Both the position numbers and the translations under genes were made by a program. The notes beneath the pieces were generated by a model, which saw only the letters and a program-made list of their open reading frames with translations, did no database searches and was not told the origin of the DNA. Positions 58,833 through 64,000 of a DNA stretch of 64,000 nucleotides are shown piece by piece. This DNA comes from Thermocaproicibacter sp036844765 (GTDB lineage: Bacteria; Bacillota; Clostridia; Oscillospirales; Acutalibacteraceae), in assembly GCA_036844765.1 (NCBI GenBank), contig DAIUFE010000006.1, positions 1-64,000 on the forward strand. The letters run 5' to 3'. Position 1 is the stretch's first letter. Each line of letters begins with the position of its first letter.

Positions 58833-61649
58833 CTAAAGCGGAAGATGGGTCCCGCCCTCCGGGCCGGCGCCTTCGTCCTCCGCGGGAAACTGCAGGCAGA
58901 CCTCCGTCCCCTCCATCAGTGCGCTGCGAAGCTCAATTTTTCCCCGCTCCCCGTAGCGCAGCCGGATGCGCTGGCAGACGTTGCGCAGCCCGATCCCGCC
59001 CGGGCCGCCGTCCTCAGACGGTTCCGCCGAAATCCCGCGCCGCAGCGCGCGGAGCGTCTCCGGGTCCATGCCGACGCCGTTGTCGCGCACCCGGATGCGG
59101 ATCATCCCGGCCTCCAGCCGGGCCCCGACCTCGATTTCACCGCCCGACTTCCACCCCTCGAAGCCGTGCTGGATGGCGTTCTCGATCAGGGGCTGCAGGA
59201 TGATGCGAGGAACGCGGCAGCGGCAGACCTCCTCCGGAATATCGAAGCGGGCGGTGAAATTCCCGCCGAAGCGGATCTGCTGGATGGTGATGTAATTGCA
59301 GGCGTGAGCGATCTCGTCCCTCAGCGGCACGGTGTCCGGGCTGATGACCATGCTGTACCGCAGCATGGCGGAAAGGGCGTTCACGATGCGGTTGACGTTC
59401 CTGTTCCCGCTGCCGCTGAGCACGTTGATGGTGTTCAGGGTATTGTAGAGGAAATGCGGGTTGATCTGCATCTGAAGCATGTGGATTTCCGTGCGGGCTT
59501 TGAGGGCCAGCAGCTCGTTTTGGCGGATCTTGTTCCGCGCGTTTTCCTCCATGATCTGCATGTTCTGCCGCACGCTTTCCTGCAGACGCTGGATCATGCG
59601 GTTATAGCTGCCGATGATGTCGCCGATCTCGTCGTGCCCGGAATATTCCAGCCTGCGGAGGGACCCCGCGGTCCGGGCGGCCTGCAGCTCGCCGCACACC
59701 CGGTGCAGGTTCCGGGTCATGACGGCGGAGATGCGCACGGCGGCCGCCACCGCGAGCAGGAAGATCAGCGCGATCACGGAAAAGAACTGCTGCCGGTAGG
59801 AACGTTCCATCGCCGTCACGTCCGGGATCTCGTAATCCACGGAAAAGGTCCAGCCGGTGTGCGCCACCGGCTTCTGGTAATGCAGATGCGGCGACTCGTG
59901 GTTCAGCGTGGTCAGGGAACCCCGGTGGAAAAGAGTCCTGCCCTGCGCGTCGGCGATGGTAAAATCCGCGATCATCTGCTCGGTTTCCGCCACGCTCAGG
60001 TTGGATTCCTTGGGCGCGAGCAGCAGATAGCTTGCGGAGCTCAGCGATTCCGCCGGCTCCTCGATTTTCCGCAGCAGAAAAGCGGGGATGCCGTTGACCG
60101 AACCGCCGGTGCCGACGACCCAGTAAGGAGTATCCTGATCTTTGAGATAGGCGGAGGAAATATTGAAAATATCCAGGTTGTGGGAATAGATGGAGGAATA
60201 AAGGGCGGTCCCGTGGGAATCGAGCAGGACCAGATAGGAGACGTCGCTCAGGCTTTGGAGAGTTTCGAGCGGATTCTCCGTCTCCGTAAAGGTGTTGCTG
60301 TTCTTGATAAGATAATCCTGCAGCTGGCGGCTGACCGAAAACTGGTTCGACAGGTCCTCAAAATTCCGCACCTGGTCGTCGATCCCGACCGAGGCGAGCC
60401 CGCCGAGGCGCTCCGAGGAATCGTCCATCCAGGAATCCACGTCGCGCTCCATCAGGCGCAGATACAGGAAGGAATTGCCGACCACGAAAATGCTGAGGAT
60501 CACGCAGAACAGCACGGTGATCTTGCCGCGCATGGAAAGGATGGGAAAGCGGCGGCGCAGCCGGAGGCTGAGGGGACGGAAAACGATGCGGCCCCCTGCG
60601 TTTTCCGGCTGGCCGGCGATCTGGCCGGCGATGGAGCGGAACGGGCGCAGGATCGTTTTCAGATAGACGAAGCTGAACAGGAAGGCGACCAGCAGCATGA
60701 CGAGGGAAAGAAGCAGCAGATCCACCGGCAGAAAGCGGGCCGCCTGCCGCTCGCTGTAAACGACCCGCAGATTGAACGGCCGGATATCGGTCCCGTTGTT
60801 CACCCACTCGCCGCCCCCCGAGGAGACGGCGGCCTTTCCCGCGGCGACGCCCCGCAGCAGGTCGGCGCGGGCCGACGTGGACCACAGCACTTCCCCCTTC
60901 GTCCCAAGCACGGTGAAGACGCCCTGCGAATCCGCGTTCCACGCCGCGGACTGGAAAAGCCGGTCGTCCAGGACCAGCATCACCAGCACGTAGTGCCTGC
61001 CGGAGACGTTGCTGATCGCCAGCTTTCCGTCGATATCCCGCGAAAACTGCGCCAGCTCGGCGCCCGCCTCGGCGGAGCGGACGGGATTCACGCTGCACAG
61101 CGCGCGGATGTTTTCCTCGTCGTAACGCATCAGCCGGTACTGGTTGAGGTAGAGGGGGCTGTCCTTCTCCGCCTTTTGGAACGTATCCATCCGCAGCAGG
61201 GAAAGGGGCTCCAGCGCCGCGCCGCCCACGGTTTCGCGGTAAGCCTTCTGGTTGACGTTCTCGCCGAGAAGATAGACCGTCCGCACCAGGTCGGGGGAAA
61301 GCCGCAGCGCGCTCAGCTGCTCCTGCAGCCGGTTGCGGCCCTCCTGCGCGACGGAGGCGTCCCGCAGGTTCATATAGTCCTCAAAATAATTCCGGACCTC
61401 AGAAGAGCTCAGAAACGAGAGCAGTCTGCTGACGCCGTTGAGCCGGACCGTGACGTTCTGCGCGAACTGCTCCGAGATCAGCTCCATGCGCTGCTCGTGG
61501 ATGGTCCGGTTGATGGAATCGGAATAATAAAAGCCGATGCAGAACATGGCGGCCTGAGCCGCCGTAACCAGCAGCATCACCGTCGCGAGGATGCGCCCGA
61601 GCGAGATCCCGTTTCTCTTTGCCTTCCCGGACCCGGCGTTCCGCTTCAC
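58833..61649 (-). CDS. YesM-type sensor histidine kinase with two sensor modules, system 2
   Basis: The 938-residue kinase has four membrane segments (about 17-42, 307-331, 375-398, 621-643). Two extracytoplasmic domains (about 43-306 and 399-620) alternate with a cytoplasmic linker. A HAMP-like region, the His-kinase motif IHMLQMQINPHFLYNTLNTI (His732), the N box ILQPLIENAIQHGF and DNGVGM follow. Usual YesM kinases have one sensor domain and about 600 residues. The gene overlaps the regulator by four bases. Confidence 0.93.
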   Translation of the reverse strand: MKRNAGSGKAKRNGISLGRILATVMLLVTAAQAAMFCIGFYYSDSINRTIHEQRMELISEQFAQNVTVRLNGVSRLLSFLSSSEVRNYFEDYMNLRDASVAQEGRNRLQEQLSALRLSPDLVRTVYLLGENVNQKAYRETVGGAALEPLSLLRMDTFQKAEKDSPLYLNQYRLMRYDEENIRALCSVNPVRSAEAGAELAQFSRDIDGKLAISNVSGRHYVLVMLVLDDRLFQSAAWNADSQGVFTVLGTKGEVLWSTSARADLLRGVAAGKAAVSSGGGEWVNNGTDIRPFNLRVVYSERQAARFLPVDLLLLSLVMLLVAFLFSFVYLKTILRPFRSIAGQIAGQPENAGGRIVFRPLSLRLRRRFPILSMRGKITVLFCVILSIFVVGNSFLYLRLMERDVDSWMDDSSERLGGLASVGIDDQVRNFEDLSNQFSVSRQLQDYLIKNSNTFTETENPLETLQSLSDVSYLVLLDSHGTALYSSIYSHNLDIFNISSAYLKDQDTPYWVVGTGGSVNGIPAFLLRKIEEPAESLSSASYLLLAPKESNLSVAETEQMIADFTIADAQGRTLFHRGSLTTLNHESPHLHYQKPVAHTGWTFSVDYEIPDVTAMERSYRQQFFSVIALIFLLAVAAAVRISAVMTRNLHRVCGELQAARTAGSLRRLEYSGHDEIGDIIGSYNRMIQRLQESVRQNMQIMEENARNKIRQNELLALKARTEIHMLQMQINPHFLYNTLNTINVLSGSGNRNVNRIVNALSAMLRYSMVISPDTVPLRDEIAHACNYITIQQIRFGGNFTARFDIPEEVCRCRVPRIILQPLIENAIQHGFEGWKSGGEIEVGARLEAGMIRIRVRDNGVGMDPETLRALRRGISAEPSEDGGPGGIGLRNVCQRIRLRYGERGKIELRSALMEGTEVCLQFPAEDEGAGPEGGTHLPL

Positions 61650-62959
61650 CCGCCCTCGCCCGCCTTCCGGTTCCGGTATTCGTTGGGCGTCATGCCGGTC
61701 TGCCGCTTGAACAGCTCCGAAAAATAGGCGGGATCGGTATATCCGACCTTTTCCATCACCTCATAGATATAATAGCGGCGGTCCGGCATCAGCTCCTGCG
61801 CGCGCTTCATGCGCACGTCGGTCAGATATCTGAGGAAGGTCTCGCCGCTGCGCTTGAAGAGCGCGGACAGATACCCGGGTGAAATATACACTTTCTCCGC
61901 CACGTCCCTGAGGCTGAGGCTGAGGCCGTAGTTTTTCTGGATATAGAGCTTGGCCTGCGCGAGGGCGGAGTTCCCCGCTTCGGGCGGCGGGCTCTCCTCC
62001 TCCGCGGCCGCGCCGATCCGCCGCGCCCCGGCTTCGCCGGGCAGGGCGTCGTCCGGCGGAAAAAGGAACAGGCTGTTCGGCGGCTGGTTTTCCGTTTTCT
62101 CCTTCGCCTTTTGCAGGGACCGGCACAGCAGCTCCGCGCCGGGCACCGCGGGCCCGGCCGTCACGGTGAAGGTGGAGCGGAACAGGCCGCGGTACGCAAG
62201 AAGCTCCCGGCGGATCGCCTCGCATTTTTCCGCATCGGGGCGTCCCTTCGCCAGCAGATCGGCGCCCGGCACCGTTCGGTCCACAAGATGGTATGCGCCG
62301 CCGGCCTCGTCCCACTTTGCGGTCAGGACGGAATCCAGCGTGAAGGCCAAAAAATCCGCCTCCTCCTTGGAAAGGCCGCCCCGCCCCGCGCGAAAGCGGT
62401 CCATTCTCAGACAGGCCGCGGTATAATCGCCTTTCCCGAGGATCACCTCGGCCTCGGCCGCGGACTGTTCCAGATCGTCCGGAAGCGCCCCGCGGAACAG
62501 GTTGCTCAGAAAGATCGCCCGCAGCGTGCGGCCGAGCTTCTGCGTCTTCAGCTTCAGCGCGACCAGGCGCTGCTCCTCGCTTTCCCGCTGCTCCAGGCGC
62601 GCGACCTGCCTGCGGACGCACCGCTCCATCTCGGCGAAATCGATCGGTTTCAGCAGATAGTCCACCGCGCCGAACTGCATGGCCTTGCGGGCATAATCAA
62701 AATCGTTGTAGCCGGAAAGGACCACCACGGAGATATAGGGGTACTGCTCGCTGAGGACCTTCATCAGGCCGAGCCCGTCCAGGAACGGCATGCGGATGTC
62801 CGTCATCACGATATCGACCGGATGGGACGACAGGAACTGGAGCGCCTCGAATCCGTTGGAGCAGCTCCCCGCCGCGCGGACCCTGAGCTTTTCCCACGGC
62901 CACACGCGAAGGCCGTCCCGGATCTCCTTTTCGTCGTCCACGACCAGTATCTGAAACAT
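61646..62959 (-). CDS. AraC-type response regulator, system 2
   Basis: The 437-residue protein has a receiver domain (ILVVDDEKEIRDG, phospho-Asp in VMTDIRMPFLDG) and a middle linker. The C-terminal AraC helix-turn-helix has LSLRDVAEKVYISPGYLSAL and VGYTDPAYFSELFKRQTGMT. It is the likely activator of the paired operators at 56.6 and 58.7 kb. First gene of its operon, with its own promoter. Confidence 0.93.
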   Translation of the reverse strand: MFQILVVDDEKEIRDGLRVWPWEKLRVRAAGSCSNGFEALQFLSSHPVDIVMTDIRMPFLDGLGLMKVLSEQYPYISVVVLSGYNDFDYARKAMQFGAVDYLLKPIDFAEMERCVRRQVARLEQRESEEQRLVALKLKTQKLGRTLRAIFLSNLFRGALPDDLEQSAAEAEVILGKGDYTAACLRMDRFRAGRGGLSKEEADFLAFTLDSVLTAKWDEAGGAYHLVDRTVPGADLLAKGRPDAEKCEAIRRELLAYRGLFRSTFTVTAGPAVPGAELLCRSLQKAKEKTENQPPNSLFLFPPDDALPGEAGARRIGAAAEEESPPPEAGNSALAQAKLYIQKNYGLSLSLRDVAEKVYISPGYLSALFKRSGETFLRYLTDVRMKRAQELMPDRRYYIYEVMEKVGYTDPAYFSELFKRQTGMTPNEYRNRKAGEGG

Positions 62960-63015
62960 GTCCTTCCCCCTGTTTCGTCCGTCGAAATACCGCTGTGATT
63001 GAAGAATCTAAACAA

Positions 63016-63044
63016 ATTATAATCGATGCGCAATATTTATGCAA
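63016..63044 (-). promoter_or_regulatory. Promoter of the second two-component operon
   Basis: TTGCAT and TATAAT are separated by 17 bp on the minus strand, about 50 bases upstream of the regulator start. No CCATAG repeat is present here, so autoregulation by the same box is not indicated. Confidence 0.78.
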
Positions 63045-63076
63045 TATCCACACTGTCTCCCTTGTCCGCGGCGTGC

Positions 63077-63105
63077 TTGATCGGCGGGCGGGTTCATGTT
63101 ATACT
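63077..63105 (+). promoter_or_regulatory. Promoter of the DUF4186 gene
   Basis: TTGATC and TATACT are separated by 17 bp, about 80 bases upstream of the GTG start. Confidence 0.6.
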
Positions 63106-63190
63106 CCACTTGAGCCGGGCGGCGGCTTCCGGAGACGCCCGGGCACCGTATTCTTTGAAAGCAGAAGGCAAAAAGCAGAGGCGATTTTCC

Positions 63191-63547
63191 GTGCAGACGA
63201 TCGATCAGGCGCTGGCCAGGCTGCGGACCTCCAAATTCCGGGCCGGCTTCGCCCTGAAAGAGAAAGACAAAGCCTACGTCCGGGAAAAGGGAATGGAGAC
63301 CATCCGCAGCCACGCCCGGGATTTCGTCCGCCGGCGGCTGGCGCCGGCCGAGATCCCCAACGACGGCCGGCAGACGCCCCTGCGCGGCCACCCGGTGTTC
63401 CTCGCGCAGCACGCCTGCGCCTGCTGCTGCCGCGGCTGCCTGAACAAGTGGTACCGGGTGCCGAAGGGCGTCGAGCTGAGCGAGCGGCAGCAGGAAAAAA
63501 TCGTGAACCTGCTGATGGCGTGGATCGAGCGGCAGATGCGGGAATAA
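63191..63547 (+). CDS. DUF4186 protein
   Basis: The GTG at 63191 is 9 bases after AGAGG, giving 118 residues, the normal length. The family core has the Cys cluster HACACCCRGCLNKWYRVPKG after an Arg-rich start (LARLRTSKFRAGFALKEKDK), and a short helix ELSERQQEKIVNLLMAWI. The Cys/His arrangement suggests metal binding. The function of DUF4186 proteins is not known. Confidence 0.85.
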   Translation: MQTIDQALARLRTSKFRAGFALKEKDKAYVREKGMETIRSHARDFVRRRLAPAEIPNDGRQTPLRGHPVFLAQHACACCCRGCLNKWYRVPKGVELSERQQEKIVNLLMAWIERQMRE

Positions 63548-63633
63548 AAGGCGCGCGCTCAAAATAATTTTACAGCGTATGCAAGAAACCGGCGGTCTGA
63601 ATCGTATTGAAAGCGAGAGGGGGAAGCGGAGGA

Positions 63634-64000
63634 ATGTCTTTGGATGAGAACCGCGGCGGGGCGGAGGCCCTTCTGGACCGTTATTCCGATATGGTCCTGC
63701 GCATCGCGGTGCACAACGTCGGCTCCGTTCCGGACGCCGAGGACGTGGCGCAGGAGGTGTTTCTGAAGCGGATCGCCGCGCGGCGCGCGTTCGATTCGCC
63801 CGAGCATGAGAAGGCGTGGATGATCCGCGTCACCCTGAACCAGTGCCGCGATTTTCTGAAGGCGTCGCACCGGAAAACCGTCGCGCTGGACGAGAACATC
63901 CCCAGCGAAGAACCGGACACCGAGGTGCTCGACGCGGTCCTCCGCCTGCCCGCCGACTTGAAAAACGTGATCTATCTTCACTACTACGAGGGCTTCGGCA
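63634..64000 (+). CDS. ECF-type sigma factor, cut by the window end
   Basis: ATG at 63634 follows GCGGAGGA. The visible 122 residues have sigma region 2 (LLDRYSDMVLRIAVHNVG, DAEDVAQEVFLKRIAARR) and AWMIRVTLNQCRDFLK. The start of region 4 (VLRLPADLKNVIYLHYYEGFG) is visible. About 40 C-terminal residues lie outside the window, so an anti-sigma partner cannot be checked. Confidence 0.92.
   Translation, partial: MSLDENRGGAEALLDRYSDMVLRIAVHNVGSVPDAEDVAQEVFLKRIAARRAFDSPEHEKAWMIRVTLNQCRDFLKASHRKTVALDENIPSEEPDTEVLDAVLRLPADLKNVIYLHYYEGFG

Overview
The window comes from a GC-rich, spore-forming member of the Firmicutes, most likely a clostridial bacterium of the Oscillospiraceae/Ruminococcaceae type. 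Three things support this: a complete spoIIAA-spoIIAB-sigF operon, a SpoVD-like PASTA penicillin-binding protein at the ftsI position of the division cluster, and two YesM/YesN-type sugar-sensing cassettes. Clear housekeeping promoters (TTGACA/TATAAT, 16-18 bp spacers) are easy to see. No phage, transposase, CRISPR array or rRNA was recognised. The only tRNA is tRNA-Gly(CCC).

Layout. 0-4.3 kb: a Cys-rich micro-ORF, a zinc-ribbon membrane protein, tRNA-Gly, two flavin/PNPOx-type enzymes and the sigma-F operon. 4.4-17.8 kb: valS-folC, a LURP-one-like protein, a DUF3810 metalloprotease-like protein, a bactofilin, htpG under a CIRCE operator, a lone fumarase beta subunit with a CDF transporter, and corA. 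16.7-28.6 kb: a dcw division/cell-wall cluster read right to left (mraZ, rsmH, ftsL, spoVD, a short Mur-ligase-like gene, mraY, ftsW, murG, murA, ftsQ, ftsZ). murD, murE and murF are absent from their usual places. 28.7-31.2 kb: rsmD-coaD-coiled-coil protein, and divergent yebC.

31.2-38 kb: sugar ABC importer 1 with its histidine kinase and AraC-type response regulator. 38-40.5 kb: DegV, a small Lys/Glu-rich protein, MsrA and two abutting palindromic repeats. 40.8-51.6 kb: a sulfur/peptide block consisting of an M20 amidohydrolase, oppFDCBA, a Met/Cys-rich micro-ORF, a methyltransferase, cysK, a trans-sulfuration PLP enzyme and a Cys-rich leader ORF with an attenuator-like terminator. 51.9-63 kb: sugar ABC importer 2, a GH65-like glycosidase, an FG-GAP protein and a second two-component system, with matching direct-repeat operators in front of the glycosidase and the binding protein. 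The right end holds a DUF4186 gene and the start of an ECF sigma factor.

Most notable: (i) Cys- and Met/Cys-codon-rich micro-ORFs followed by terminators upstream of cysteine-biosynthesis and peptide-import genes, which look like translational attenuators; (ii) a short degenerate Mur-ligase-like protein where murE/murF/murD would be expected; (iii) 22-bp-spaced operator pairs that probably define the second AraC-type regulon; (iv) a dispersed intergenic palindromic repeat family. Two sequence defects, a 10-N gap in oppF and a one-base frameshift in oppC, may be assembly problems.
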